From contig NZ_AZFS01000061.1 in the NCBI RefSeq assembly GCF_001434395.1, positions 1 to 46,042 of the forward strand: a stretch of DNA of 46,042 nt, read 5' to 3'. Of this stretch, positions 25,038 to 33,660 are shown piece after piece (within the stretch, counting starts at the first letter, position 1; each line of letters begins with the position of its first letter). Under the pieces are notes generated by a model that was not told the origin of the DNA, did not search any database, and saw only the letters and a program-made list of their open reading frames with translations. This DNA comes from Levilactobacillus hammesii DSM 16381. GTDB lineage: Bacteria > Bacillota > Bacilli > Lactobacillales > Lactobacillaceae. Made by a program: the position numbers and the translations under genes.

Positions 25038-26759
25038 ATGTTACTAGTTGCTTTCTTCTGTACCCTATCCGCCTTTATCATGGCGATTATGGGAATTGTT
25101 CAACGGCCCCAACACTTACAAATGCTGGCGGGCATCTATATCGTCTACTACATCATTGCTATTGGTGTCGTTTTCGTCATTCTTCCCAGCAAGGCGCTCT
25201 TTAGCCTAATTATCATGAACGTCATCAGTGGGGTGCTGTACCTGCCCTTCTTGGCGCTCAGTAGTCCCAACGTGGAGGTCGAGGGTGGCTCCGGCCAACG
25301 GCCTCACGTGCGCAGCCGCAACAAGGGTCTGAACATTGCCGCCGGACTGTTGGCTTTGCTCTTCGTCATCAGTTTATTTGGGGCCGCCCAGACCAAGTTC
25401 GGCGTGAAGCCGGTCTACAACTCCTTAAAGATCAAGACGATGAAGACCGCGCCCCTGCTGGACAAGGACGCCACGCCCATTGCGATTGCCCCCAAGACCG
25501 TTCGGAACAAGATGAACAAGGCCATGAGTGCCGTTCCCAACACGTCTTACTACAAGTTGGGCGCCCTGCAGACACAGGTAGTCAAGGGCAAGACCGTCTA
25601 CATTGCCCCGGTCGAATTCGACGGTTTCTGGCGGTGGCAACGGGCTAGACAATCGCCCGGTTACTTTATGATTGACGCCACCAACGTGAACGCCGAACCG
25701 CATTTTATCAAGCAATCCATGAAGTACACCCCGAGTGCCTACCTCTTTGAAGATGCGCAACGGGTGATCTACAACCGTTTCCCTGGTTGGGTTCAGGAAG
25801 GTCAACCCCAGTTGGAAATCAAGGACTCCGGTGAACCTTACTTCATCCAGACCGTTTACAAGGCCCGCGGTGTGTCTAGCCGGATCAACTACAAGAGTCT
25901 CCATGTAGTCGTCTTAAATGCCAAGACTGGGGATACCCAGCTCTATACCGCCGCCGGTGCACCGAAGTTCATTAACGAATCGATTGCTTCGTCAACCGCA
26001 GCCGAAATGAACGAAATCTTCGGTTGGTACGGCAACGGCTACTTTAACGCCCACTTCAACAAGACCGGCGTCAAGGACCCCAACAGTAACGGGACCGAAG
26101 ATGGCGTGACCCCGGTCGTGGACAAGCACGGGAATATTTCTTATTTCAACGACTTCACTTCGCCAAAGACCAGCGCGGACTCGACCATGGGTTACTCCAT
26201 GATTAACGCGCGGACGGGAACCCTGACCTACTACACCGGTAAAAACATCGGGGTCATGGACAGTGACGGGGCCAAGAAGATTGCCGAAAAGGAATACGTG
26301 GCCCAGAAATGGTCCGCCACGATGCCGATCATGTACAACATCGACGGCACCCCAACCTGGGTCGTTTCACTGCTAGACTCCACGGGGGCCTTCCGAAGCT
26401 ACGCCTACATCAAGGCTGCCGATCAAAGCGTGAAGGCTTACGCCACCACGGCAACCCAGGCGCTCGACCAGTACCGGGTGCAACTCGCCACGGTCGGGTC
26501 AACGGCTAGCTCCACTACGAACTCCAAGACCATCAAACTCAAGGGTGCCGTGGAACGGGTCGTCGTCATTCCGAATGGTGACAACCAAAACGTCCTGTTT
26601 GCCGTCAAGGGTAACGATACCCTCTGGACGGTCGGTACCGCCGACTACCCCAAAGCCGTCTTAATGAAGACCGGCGATCAGGTCAAGCTGACCGGTCGCG
26701 TTAATGAGGCTGCTAAGACGGGGACCGTTGAGTCTTACACGAACCAGACGTTTAAGTAA
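25038..26759 (+). CDS. Large membrane-anchored extracytoplasmic protein
   Basis: A 573-residue protein of unknown function. Four hydrophobic helices occupy the first 120 residues (about 1-20, 30-50, 56-77 and 98-118), with a polar, basic loop between the third and fourth. The remaining 450 residues are soluble, rich in Tyr, Asn and Thr, with beta-type segments; repeated phrases such as LNAKTGDTQLYTAAG and INARTGTLTYYTG resemble each other and PepSY-like strands. The last 75 residues look like a small beta-barrel (KLKGAVERVVVIPNGDNQNVLF). The start is the ATG after GGAAAGGG. It stands alone between strong stop signals. A sensing or cell-wall role is possible but not shown. Confidence 0.6.
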   Translation: MLLVAFFCTLSAFIMAIMGIVQRPQHLQMLAGIYIVYYIIAIGVVFVILPSKALFSLIIMNVISGVLYLPFLALSSPNVEVEGGSGQRPHVRSRNKGLNIAAGLLALLFVISLFGAAQTKFGVKPVYNSLKIKTMKTAPLLDKDATPIAIAPKTVRNKMNKAMSAVPNTSYYKLGALQTQVVKGKTVYIAPVEFDGFWRWQRARQSPGYFMIDATNVNAEPHFIKQSMKYTPSAYLFEDAQRVIYNRFPGWVQEGQPQLEIKDSGEPYFIQTVYKARGVSSRINYKSLHVVVLNAKTGDTQLYTAAGAPKFINESIASSTAAEMNEIFGWYGNGYFNAHFNKTGVKDPNSNGTEDGVTPVVDKHGNISYFNDFTSPKTSADSTMGYSMINARTGTLTYYTGKNIGVMDSDGAKKIAEKEYVAQKWSATMPIMYNIDGTPTWVVSLLDSTGAFRSYAYIKAADQSVKAYATTATQALDQYRVQLATVGSTASSTTNSKTIKLKGAVERVVVIPNGDNQNVLFAVKGNDTLWTVGTADYPKAVLMKTGDQVKLTGRVNEAAKTGTVESYTNQTFK

Positions 26760-26824
26760 CCTTGCAACGTCGCTACTGATTTCAAGCGTGATGCCACGTG
26801 TTCACTAGCTGATATTTCCTCAAA

Positions 26825-26867
26825 AAAATGGGATGACCTCCGATACACGCAGAGGTCATCCCATTTT
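26825..26867 (+). terminator. Bidirectional terminator
   Basis: AAAATGGGATGACCTC and GAGGTCATCCCATTTT form a perfect 16-pair stem with an 11-base loop. It serves both the 25038 gene and the convergent gene at 26872. Confidence 0.95.
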
Positions 26868-26871
26868 GTAA

Positions 26872-27255
26872 TTAATTCTTTTTTAACTGCCTTTTCTCAA
26901 CAAAGATATCATGCACAATCGCCACGAAGCCCACCACGATACCGGTACATACCACATTCACCACCCACCAGAGCCAAGATAGCCAGCCGGTCAAGGGTGT
27001 CGATACTGCCCAGAAGAAGGCCAGCACGCCCCACCCGATGATCCCCAGGATAACACTTGCATAGACGCCGTATTTTCCTGTCCACATTCTTTTAGGCTGT
27101 TTGATGGCATAAGCAACCACCCCTAACGACATGATCAGCAGCACTGCGGTGATTAGAAGCTTTATCACCAGTGACCCCCGCAAATTCAGTCCAAAGAATA
27201 GGGGCAAGAAGATGCCAAGAAAGATGAGGCTGTCATTTTTAATTGATAACGTCAT
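26872..27255 (-). CDS. Small multi-helix membrane protein
   Basis: A 127-residue protein with four predicted membrane helices (about 9-25, 30-48, 64-82, 92-113) and a basic C-terminus (KRQLKKN). The start is the ATG at 27255, after AAAGGTGG; a GTG twelve bases upstream overlaps that site. No family is recognised. The gene is single and ends at the shared terminator 26825-26867. Upstream, 27256-27466 holds no frame with a ribosome site. Confidence 0.6.
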   Translation of the reverse strand: MTLSIKNDSLIFLGIFLPLFFGLNLRGSLVIKLLITAVLLIMSLGVVAYAIKQPKRMWTGKYGVYASVILGIIGWGVLAFFWAVSTPLTGWLSWLWWVVNVVCTGIVVGFVAIVHDIFVEKRQLKKN

Positions 27256-27466
27256 GGCTTTGACCACCTTTAAAGCGAATGATTCGGCCGTACTTAACGT
27301 CCAGACCAGCGATTCTAACGCGAGTTTCCGATCAGGTTAAGGGCCTCTCTCTAAAACGATACCCTTTTAAGTCTGTGGTTGCCAGTTGTATTTTACGAAC
27401 CCTGCCAGCACACAAGCGCCATTCAATCACTCGAATAACCATTTCATTGATTATTTATTCTCCAGA

Positions 27467-27519
27467 TTGACAGTTAAGTTTCCTCCTTATAGAATTAATA
27501 TTGTAATTCCATAAGGAGG
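27467..27519 (+). promoter_or_regulatory. Promoter and ribosome-site inverted repeat of the L,D-transpeptidase gene
   Basis: TTGACA (27467-27472), 17 bases, TAGAAT (27490-27495) is a good sigma-A promoter. CCTCCTTATAGAATT (27482-27496) and AATTCCATAAGGAGG (27505-27519) are inverted repeats matching at 14 of 15 positions. The right arm contains the whole ribosome-binding site and the left arm contains the -10. Any transcript starting upstream would hide its ribosome site in the hairpin, while one from this promoter would not. Confidence 0.6.
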
Positions 27520-27525
27520 ATTTTC

Positions 27526-28080
27526 ATGCATCGATCAAAAATACTTATTGCCAGTTTATTAGCTCTTTTTAGCCTAGCCGTTGGTTTGACTACCATCCCA
27601 GCGATCGCTCAACCAACCACTGCCAGTGCTAAAACCACGAAGACCCCGTCCTGGAAGTTACCTTCCGAGACCAAGGCCTATCCCAACTTGAAGAAGCACA
27701 AAAAGGCCTTCATCAAGGTTTCCATCGCCAAACAGCGCGTGTACATCATGGCTAGCAAGAAGAAAGTGCTCTACACCATGATCTGCTCAACCGGGAAGAA
27801 ATCCTCGCCAACGCCTAAGGGAACCTTCCACATTCAGAATCGGGGGACTCATTTCTACAACGCCAGTTCCAAGGAAGGCGCCAACTACTGGACATCCTTC
27901 AAGGACTGGGGAACCTACCTTTTCCACTCCGTTCCCGTCAACAAGCACGGTAAGTATGTCGTCAGTGAAGCCAAGAAACTCGGCAAACGCGCCAGTCACG
28001 GTTGTGTGCGCCTGCGTGTGGCCGATGCGCATTGGATTTACAGCCACGTGCCTTACAAGATGAAAGTTGTCATTCATTAA
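27526..28080 (+). CDS. L,D-transpeptidase (YkuD domain)
   Basis: A 184-residue secreted enzyme. A signal peptide (about residues 1-35, ending around ATASA-like TTASAK) precedes a YkuD domain from about residue 60. The catalytic segment reads SHGCVRL with Cys160, and the upstream HSVP supplies the His region of the family motif. Such enzymes form 3-3 crosslinks or attach proteins in peptidoglycan. AAGGAGG precedes the ATG but can be buried in a hairpin (27482-27519). Single-gene unit with a hairpin at 28087-28129. Confidence 0.85.
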   Translation: MHRSKILIASLLALFSLAVGLTTIPAIAQPTTASAKTTKTPSWKLPSETKAYPNLKKHKKAFIKVSIAKQRVYIMASKKKVLYTMICSTGKKSSPTPKGTFHIQNRGTHFYNASSKEGANYWTSFKDWGTYLFHSVPVNKHGKYVVSEAKKLGKRASHGCVRLRVADAHWIYSHVPYKMKVVIH

Positions 28081-28086
28081 CGGTTA

Positions 28087-28129
28087 GAAGAACCGGTATC
28101 ACTCGCAAGCTGGGTGGTGCCGGTTCTTC
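28087..28129 (+). terminator. Terminator-like hairpin after the L,D-transpeptidase gene
   Basis: GAAGAACCGGTATCAC and GTGGTGCCGGTTCTTC form a long stem with two wobble or mismatch positions. The following sequence has few T, so efficiency is uncertain. Confidence 0.6.
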
Positions 28130-28204
28130 AATCATGAAATTTATAAAGCGAGTAGCCAGCTAAAGTCCCTCTACTGTGTTACATTGTCATTGGAGGGGAT
28201 CATC

Positions 28205-28477
28205 ATGTCAAAAGACACGACCTTAACTATCCGTTTGAACAAAGACGTTAAAATACATGCTGCCAAAGTTGCCTCAAGCATGGGACTCGATTTAGGCACA
28301 GTTATTATTATGTTCTTAGTGGAGATTAGCAAAACGAACAAATTGCCGTTTACACCAACCGGCGATCCGGAATTCCCCGATATTTGGAATGACGACTCTC
28401 AAGACATTGCAAAGTTTAACCAGCAGATTGGCATAGCCGATGATGGAAGAAACTTTGGAAAAGAAAACCGCGATTAA
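28205..28477 (+). CDS. RelB/DinJ-family antitoxin, orphan
   Basis: A 90-residue protein opening MSKDTTLTIRLNKDVK, then HAAKVASSMGLDLGTVIIMFLVEI and LPFTP, the ribbon-helix-helix layout of RelB/DinJ antitoxins. GGAGGGG precedes the ATG; an in-frame start 21 bases earlier has no site. DinJ-type genes are normally followed directly by a YafQ/RelE toxin gene. Here only about 65 bases separate the stop from a terminator hairpin, so no toxin is present. It may be a relic, an antitoxin guarding against a toxin elsewhere, or an independent regulator. Confidence 0.8.
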   Translation: MSKDTTLTIRLNKDVKIHAAKVASSMGLDLGTVIIMFLVEISKTNKLPFTPTGDPEFPDIWNDDSQDIAKFNQQIGIADDGRNFGKENRD

Positions 28478-28543
28478 AGAGCCTCTCCTTTACTGGCTCA
28501 ATATAGCACCACAAACGTCTCAAAAATAGCATCCAGTAATATA

Positions 28544-28597
28544 TTAAAGGAACTTCGATCACGCGTTGTTAAAGTGATCGGGGTTCCTTTAATTTTT
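28544..28597 (+). terminator. Terminator after the antitoxin gene
   Basis: TTAAAGGAAC-TTC-GATCAC pairs with GTGATC-GGG-GTTCCTTTAA through two helices separated by a small internal loop, followed by five T. Confidence 0.85.
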
Positions 28598-28692
28598 ATG
28601 CAAAACTTATGACTCGTGCTTTCCAAAAAGTAAAACAACCATGTCATCACACCCTATAACTAACACCCTGTTGCGCAAGATGTCGTGACTAT

Positions 28693-30147
28693 CTACCCAC
28701 GCTTTAACTTTCTTAAAAGCAACGGCATATTCGCCAGTACCAGAAGCCCCAAGCCCAGCACGCTTAACCAGGGATTAGTCCGATCGGCGGTTTGTGGCAG
28801 TTGCGCGCTGCCCTGTGCCTCTTGATGATCACTAGCGGTTTGGGCCGCCTTAAAACTGGCCTGCCCACTCACCCGCGATGAAGTTGCCGTTGCCGCCCCG
28901 TTGGCACCGTGTATGGCCTGTTTACTCCCCGTTAACAACCTATCGTAAATGACGCCATTCTTCACCCGAATGATGTGCCGACTACCATCTAACAAAGTGA
29001 CCGTGACCTTTTGCCCCTCCGCTAAGTCAAATTTTTGCGTATGATCCCCGCTGATGTTACTAATCATCTCCACTTCAATACGTTTGCCATTCTGAGGGAA
29101 CGTAAACATCAGCAGTGTGTGACTCGCCTCATTCTCATCCAGCTCGGCGTAGCGTAAGACGCCATTGGGATCCGTTGAATAATGGATCAAGCTGTCATTT
29201 TGACGATTAAAGACTGTGCGAACACTTAAGCTTCCATAGGAGATCGTCACATGACGTGTTTGATCACCCATAATACCGGTCAGAGACTTGGGCAACTGCT
29301 TCTTAATCACATAAAGCCCATCGTCCTCGAAATTCAAAACGGGAATCGTGTAAGGCTGCCCATAAGGAACCTGCAACACCTTCGTTTTCCACGTTACTGC
29401 GCTTGATTTGGTGCCGGCAAAAACCTGATCGCTAGCGGAAAGTTTAACCTGGTACTTAATCTTAACTTGGTAAGTTTTGGTCTCATAGTAAAAGTAAGCG
29501 GCCGCTTGATCTGAATAGGTGCCCGTGGTAGTCACTTGATTCACTAGCCGATAATGCCTAATCGCTTTGGGGGTCGCGGCATAGGTCTGCCCCGTCGTCA
29601 CCGACAACTCATCATCCGGTGCTAGTCTATGGGTGGTGCCCTTTTGATAATAGTGGACCGTGATTGTCCCGGCGGTTGGAGCCGTGGAAGCTGAAGTCAC
29701 CCTCTTATGGGATGGCGAATCGTCGGTCGACTGTGAGCGTACCGCCGCAGAGTCGCGCTCTAAATCAGACTGCTGCTCGCGCTGATTTGTTGGATCGGTA
29801 CCTGTCCCAGAATCCGCCTGTTTCTCAGTATTTTGTGTCGTCTCCTCACTTGGAACACCCGCCAAATCGCGCTTAACTGGCGTTGTTGGTAACCCACTTG
29901 ACCGTGCTTGCTGGATTGACTGAGAACTGGCTGCAGCCACCACCGGCTTGCCGCTGGCGGACTCGCGGCTTTGGCTCGTCACCTGTTCCGTTAATGCCCC
30001 GGTTGCATCCGCTTGCGCTCGAACGGGTTGCATTTGGCCGAGCGAGAAGACGACCAGCGAAACCCCTAATAGGCCCCAGTATGGCCACCTCCAGCTATCG
30101 GTGAAACTTGCACCCCTATTGTGCATCCCCTGTGACGTCTGATTCAT
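28693..30147 (-). CDS. Sortase-anchored surface protein with MucBP-type domain
   Basis: A 484-residue cell-wall protein. A signal region (about residues 18-45) is followed by a Ser/Thr/Gln-rich, low-complexity stretch to about 150. A MucBP-type domain starts at GTITVHYYQKG (about residue 158) and ends near YFYYETKTYQ; a further beta-rich section and a basic region follow. The C-terminus has LPQTA, a hydrophobic helix (WLSVLGLGLLVLANMPLLL) and KLKRG, the sortase-sorting arrangement with Ala in place of the last Gly. GGAGG precedes the ATG. A mucus- or host-binding role is inferred from the domain. No terminator is obvious downstream, where 28598-28692 shows nothing. Confidence 0.8.
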   Translation of the reverse strand: MNQTSQGMHNRGASFTDSWRWPYWGLLGVSLVVFSLGQMQPVRAQADATGALTEQVTSQSRESASGKPVVAAASSQSIQQARSSGLPTTPVKRDLAGVPSEETTQNTEKQADSGTGTDPTNQREQQSDLERDSAAVRSQSTDDSPSHKRVTSASTAPTAGTITVHYYQKGTTHRLAPDDELSVTTGQTYAATPKAIRHYRLVNQVTTTGTYSDQAAAYFYYETKTYQVKIKYQVKLSASDQVFAGTKSSAVTWKTKVLQVPYGQPYTIPVLNFEDDGLYVIKKQLPKSLTGIMGDQTRHVTISYGSLSVRTVFNRQNDSLIHYSTDPNGVLRYAELDENEASHTLLMFTFPQNGKRIEVEMISNISGDHTQKFDLAEGQKVTVTLLDGSRHIIRVKNGVIYDRLLTGSKQAIHGANGAATATSSRVSGQASFKAAQTASDHQEAQGSAQLPQTADRTNPWLSVLGLGLLVLANMPLLLRKLKRG

Positions 30148-30335
30148 GCTGAACTGCCTCCAATGTCAACCAGACAAGCCTGTCGATCTATCCGGTTTAA
30201 CCGATGTGTGATCATTTCCCTATCTAAAAACTATTCTAAAATGTTTGAGAAGTCAACATTAATTGTGAAAGATGATTCTCTTTGAAAAATATCATTCGGC
30301 AATCCATTTGAGAGCCACCACGCAATCCAGGACAA

Positions 30336-30377
30336 CAAAAAGTTGGTGTCACGCCTATCTGGGATAACACCAACTTT
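30336..30377 (-). terminator. Terminator of the five-gene operon
   Basis: AAAGTTGGTGT (30339-30349) pairs perfectly with ACACCAACTTT (30367-30377); on the minus strand it is followed by five T. It begins 11 bases after the aldo/keto reductase stop. Confidence 0.9.
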
Positions 30378-30387
30378 CTCATCTCTA

Positions 30388-31395
30388 TTAACGTTGATAA
30401 TCCGTCTCTTCCGCCGTCAACGGCCCGACCAATTCATGCGGACGATACGGCGCTTCCAAATAAGCCACGTCGTCCGCATTCAGATGCACGTCCAAGGCCT
30501 TGACCGCGCCCGTTAAGTGTGACGATTTGGTGGCACCGATGATGGGTGTCGTGACCGTGGGCTTCTGCAACAACCAGGCCAGCGCAATCTGGACCCGATC
30601 CACACCATACTTCTCGGCCAGTTCACCGACCCGTTGAATGATCGGTAAATCCAGCTGCTTACTGTCGTCATACTTCGAGCGGGCCACTGCATCGGTCGCG
30701 TAGCGCTTGGTCTCACCCGACCAATCCCGCGTCAATCGACCCGATGCCAAGGGGCTATACGGCGTGACCGCAATCCCCTGATCGGCACACAACGGCAACA
30801 TTTCCCGTTCTTCCTCGCGATACAGGAGATTGAGATGATTCTGCATCGACACGAATTTGGTCCAACCGTGCTGTTCGGCCACGGCCTGAGCCTTTTCAAA
30901 TTGCCAGGCAAACATCGCGGACGCGCCAATGTAGCGCACCTTACCCGACTTGACCACATCGTTCAGCGCCGACATGGTTTCCTCAATCGGCGTGTTGTAG
31001 TCCCACCGATGAATCACATACAGGTCAACGTAGTCCGTTTGGAGGCGCTGCAAGCTCTGATCAATCTGTGAGAAGATCGCCTTTCGCGACAGCCCGGCCA
31101 CATTGGGCGCCTTTTCTGGGGTGAAGAACACCTTGGTGGCCAGGACGATCTGGTCTCTGTTGGCCAGTTTCTTCAAAGCCCGACCGACGAACCGTTCACT
31201 GTCGCCGTGCGAATAGATATTGGCGGTATCAAAGAAGTTAATGCCCAAATCCAACGCCTGCTTGATGACCTGTTCGCTCTGTTCCTCGCCAACCGCCCAG
31301 GGAAACATCCCCGTCGAGGCGTTGCCAAAGCCCATCGTTCCCAAGCACAACCGGGAAACGTCCAAACCCGTATTTCCAAATTTTGTATAATCCAT
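30388..31395 (-). CDS. Aldo/keto reductase, last gene of the operon
   Basis: A 335-residue NADPH-dependent oxidoreductase of the AKR superfamily (YajO/Tas-like branch). FDTANIYSHGDSERFVGRAL carries the catalytic Asp and Tyr, LATKVFF the Lys and VIHRWD the His; the C-terminal WLLQKPTVTTPIIGATK binds the cofactor. The family normally starts at the MDYTKFG reached here; an ATG 30 bases upstream (31425) is also possible because neither has a strong site. It closes a run of five minus-strand genes with gaps of 7-50 bases. The substrate is unknown; a reactive aldehyde or quinone-derived carbonyl is a reasonable guess from the neighbours. Confidence 0.85.
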   Translation of the reverse strand: MDYTKFGNTGLDVSRLCLGTMGFGNASTGMFPWAVGEEQSEQVIKQALDLGINFFDTANIYSHGDSERFVGRALKKLANRDQIVLATKVFFTPEKAPNVAGLSRKAIFSQIDQSLQRLQTDYVDLYVIHRWDYNTPIEETMSALNDVVKSGKVRYIGASAMFAWQFEKAQAVAEQHGWTKFVSMQNHLNLLYREEEREMLPLCADQGIAVTPYSPLASGRLTRDWSGETKRYATDAVARSKYDDSKQLDLPIIQRVGELAEKYGVDRVQIALAWLLQKPTVTTPIIGATKSSHLTGAVKALDVHLNADDVAYLEAPYRPHELVGPLTAEETDYQR

Positions 31396-31443
31396 TCTGC
31401 TGCTTCTTTCTAATGTCTCGCCCATTGCTTCATGACACCTATC

Positions 31444-32100
31444 TCAGCCACGAAAGGCCAATCCACCTTGATTCACCAACGTATCCGCCCCTAACACCGT
31501 GGTCTTCGTCGTCTGAATCAGAGACTGACTCGCCAGCTGATACTTTCTGAACGCCGCCGTCTGGTGATACCGCTGATCAGCGAGCTGATCGCGATAAACG
31601 GTCAAGATCACCCATTTTTCTGGGGCGTCAACCGCGTAACCCACGACCAGCGCCAACAGCCCCGGCTGAGCGGCCATCGTCGCCAGGACCAGGGACCGAT
31701 AGTCCGCCGTTTTACCCGGCAGCACCGTGATCTCAGTCAATTGAACCAACGGATTGGCCAACTGATCGGCCCCCAGTGGCTGCCCCGTCCATAACATAAC
31801 CGGCGTCAGATTCAGGACCGCCTGTTGCGTGACGGCTTCCTTGGCGACCGCTCTAAAGGCCTTAAATTGCGGCGATTGCGCGTGGATGGCATAACTCGCC
31901 GCATCGCGATAGACTTCGATCACCCGATTTTCCAATCCCACCGGATCAACGTGCGTGGCGTACATCGCCAGGGTGCCCGCTTCATTTTTAATCGAGGTGC
32001 CTAAGTTATGCCGACCAGCCGCCACAAAATTCTCACGCTGGGCGGCCGTGATGCTTAACTTAAACAACCGCAAGAGTGGTGCCGATTCGTTTGTCTTCAT
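31444..32100 (-). CDS. Tandem ABM-type monooxygenase-like protein
   Basis: A 218-residue protein with two copies of the antibiotic-biosynthesis-monooxygenase (ABM) ferredoxin-like fold. The first copy runs from about residue 8 to 105 (LFKLSITAAQRENFVAAGRHN, SIKNEAGTLAMYATHV, VIEVYRDAASYAIHAQSPQFKAF). The second, from about 125 to 210, is weaker (LTEITVLPGKTADY, PGLLALVVGYAV, TVYRDQLADQRYHQTAAFRKY). Small ABM proteins of this kind act on quinols or as dimers; a fused pair would be a built-in dimer. The start is the ATG preceded by GAAAGGGAAAG. It lies between the acetyltransferase and the aldo/keto reductase in the operon. Confidence 0.75.
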   Translation of the reverse strand: MKTNESAPLLRLFKLSITAAQRENFVAAGRHNLGTSIKNEAGTLAMYATHVDPVGLENRVIEVYRDAASYAIHAQSPQFKAFRAVAKEAVTQQAVLNLTPVMLWTGQPLGADQLANPLVQLTEITVLPGKTADYRSLVLATMAAQPGLLALVVGYAVDAPEKWVILTVYRDQLADQRYHQTAAFRKYQLASQSLIQTTKTTVLGADTLVNQGGLAFRG

Positions 32101-32130
32101 GGCGATCACTTTCCCTTTCAGTATGACCGA

Positions 32131-32721
32131 TTAGCGTTCTAACGGTGGCAAGGTTTCGATCGTTCGCGCCGGCACGCCACCAACCACGGTATTGTCGGGC
32201 ACGTCCTTGGTGACCACGGCGCCAGCCCCGACCACGACATTGTTGCCAATATGGACGCCACCGATCACCGTGACATTGCCAGCAATCCACACGTCGTTAC
32301 CGACCGTAATCGGCTTGGTGGTCGTGATCAGGTAGCGCGAACCATCCGGACGGACACCAAAACGTTGGGTCGCATCCAAGGCATGTCCGCCGCAGTACAA
32401 CTTCACATCTGGGGCGATGATGACGCGATCGCCCAGAATAATGTGATTGGAATCCTGAAAGGTACAGCTACCATTGATAAAAACATCGTCGCCCACTTGG
32501 ATGTGCACTCCGTAAACGGCGCTAATTGGGCCGTTGATCGTCAACCGTTGTCCAACCCGACCAAAGAAGGCGTGCATCGCGGCCGCTCTTTCGGCCTGAT
32601 CACTGGCCGTATTGATGATCGCCAACCGCTTCCTACCCTGCGCGATCAAGTCCTGTAACTCGGGGGCGCGGTAATCGTAAGCCTCGCCAGCTAATAATTT
32701 TTCGTGTTCTGTCTTCATCAT
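32131..32721 (-). CDS. Sugar O-acetyltransferase (hexapeptide repeat, Maa-like)
   Basis: A 196-residue left-handed beta-helix acetyltransferase of the maltose/galactoside type. The N-terminal MKTEHEKLLAGEAYDYRAPEL matches the Maa helical domain. Hexapeptide repeats follow, with the catalytic His in YCGGHALDATQR and GNDVWIAGNVTVIGGVHIGNN and [21 protein letters not shown] at the end. These enzymes move acetyl from acetyl-CoA to sugars. A second ATG three bases in (32718) is at a better distance from TAGGAG. It is third in the five-gene operon. A broken relative lies at 36340-36947. Confidence 0.85.
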   Translation of the reverse strand: MMKTEHEKLLAGEAYDYRAPELQDLIAQGRKRLAIINTASDQAERAAAMHAFFGRVGQRLTINGPISAVYGVHIQVGDDVFINGSCTFQDSNHIILGDRVIIAPDVKLYCGGHALDATQRFGVRPDGSRYLITTTKPITVGNDVWIAGNVTVIGGVHIGNNVVVGAGAVVTKDVPDNTVVGGVPARTIETLPPLER

Positions 32722-32728
32722 TTCGCTC

Positions 32729-33649
32729 CTACTGGCGAACCGTCGTCATCAGTGTCCGCCAATTTTCTTGGAAGATCCCCTGTCTTTGCGGCGCGGTGAT
32801 GGCCATATCCTTGACGGCTTGTTCGATCACCACCGTGGGTCCCAGTGGCGGGATGCCAAACGGCGAGTCCGTTCCGAACATCACGTGATCGTCACCGAAG
32901 AAGTCCACCGCCAGCTCCAACGCCTTGGGATTGCCCAAGATCGCCGTATCCACGTAGAACTTTTGAAAGTCCGCGTAGTCTTCCGCCGACTGAATGTACT
33001 TAATCCGTTGGCTGAAATACGGCACCATCGCCCCGGCGTGATGAACGATCACCTTGAGTTCGGGGTACTTGCGGAAATATTTAGCCGTGACAATGCCAGA
33101 CATCGCTTGCGTCAACTCATACTCCCAGCTGAACGTCAGATTGTTATCTGGGCGTTGCAGATTGAAGACAGGGTGGAGCCAAATTGGCACACCAACCGCC
33201 GCCAATTTGGCAAAGATCGGTTCATACGCGGCATCCGTAATTGGTTTGCCTAGTGCCTGCGTGAAGAGCTGCACCCCAACCAGCGCATCGCTGTGCACCA
33301 CCTGTTCGTCGATAATTTTTAGCGCTGCCGGCACATTATTCATGGGCAGCATCGCCACCCCCGCCGGAAAGACGTCCCGGTTGGACCGAATCAGGTCAGC
33401 CAATTCGGCGTTACCCGCGCGACAGAGTGCCGCCGCCTGCTCCGGATCCACAAAGTCTTCCGGATTGAGATTGACCATCGACAGAATCTGTTGATGATCC
33501 GCCGGCAACGACTGGCGATGCGCCGTAAGGTCCGTCAACAGCTGATTCTTCATATACGGGAACTGATCCAAAATGTGGGGCTGGATCGCGTCCATCTGCG
33601 CCAAAAATTTCGGCGGTAGTACGTGTGCAAAAACATCAATGACCGTCAT
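32729..33649 (-). CDS. Amidohydrolase-family (ACMSD-like) protein
   Basis: A 306-residue TIM-barrel hydrolase/decarboxylase of the amidohydrolase-2 group. Conserved parts are VFAHVLPPKF at the start, IWLHPVFNLQ near residue 156, VIVHHAGAMVPYF near 205 and MFGTDSPFGIPPLGP near 265 (metal-binding Asp). The first metal motif, usually His-x-His, reads Phe-Ala-His, so one ligand is replaced; related proteins with this change are known to me, and a single-metal site is possible. The reaction is unknown. It is second in the operon, eleven bases after the NAD(P)-binding gene. No signal peptide. Confidence 0.8.
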   Translation of the reverse strand: MTVIDVFAHVLPPKFLAQMDAIQPHILDQFPYMKNQLLTDLTAHRQSLPADHQQILSMVNLNPEDFVDPEQAAALCRAGNAELADLIRSNRDVFPAGVAMLPMNNVPAALKIIDEQVVHSDALVGVQLFTQALGKPITDAAYEPIFAKLAAVGVPIWLHPVFNLQRPDNNLTFSWEYELTQAMSGIVTAKYFRKYPELKVIVHHAGAMVPYFSQRIKYIQSAEDYADFQKFYVDTAILGNPKALELAVDFFGDDHVMFGTDSPFGIPPLGPTVVIEQAVKDMAITAPQRQGIFQENWRTLMTTVRQ

Positions 33650-33660
33650 TGGGCATCCTC

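Noticed and set aside
28442-28528. A 28-codon frame overlapping the end of the RelB-type antitoxin gene, as a possible toxin start
   Set aside because: It has no ribosome site and no similarity to YafQ or RelE, and it ends before the terminator.
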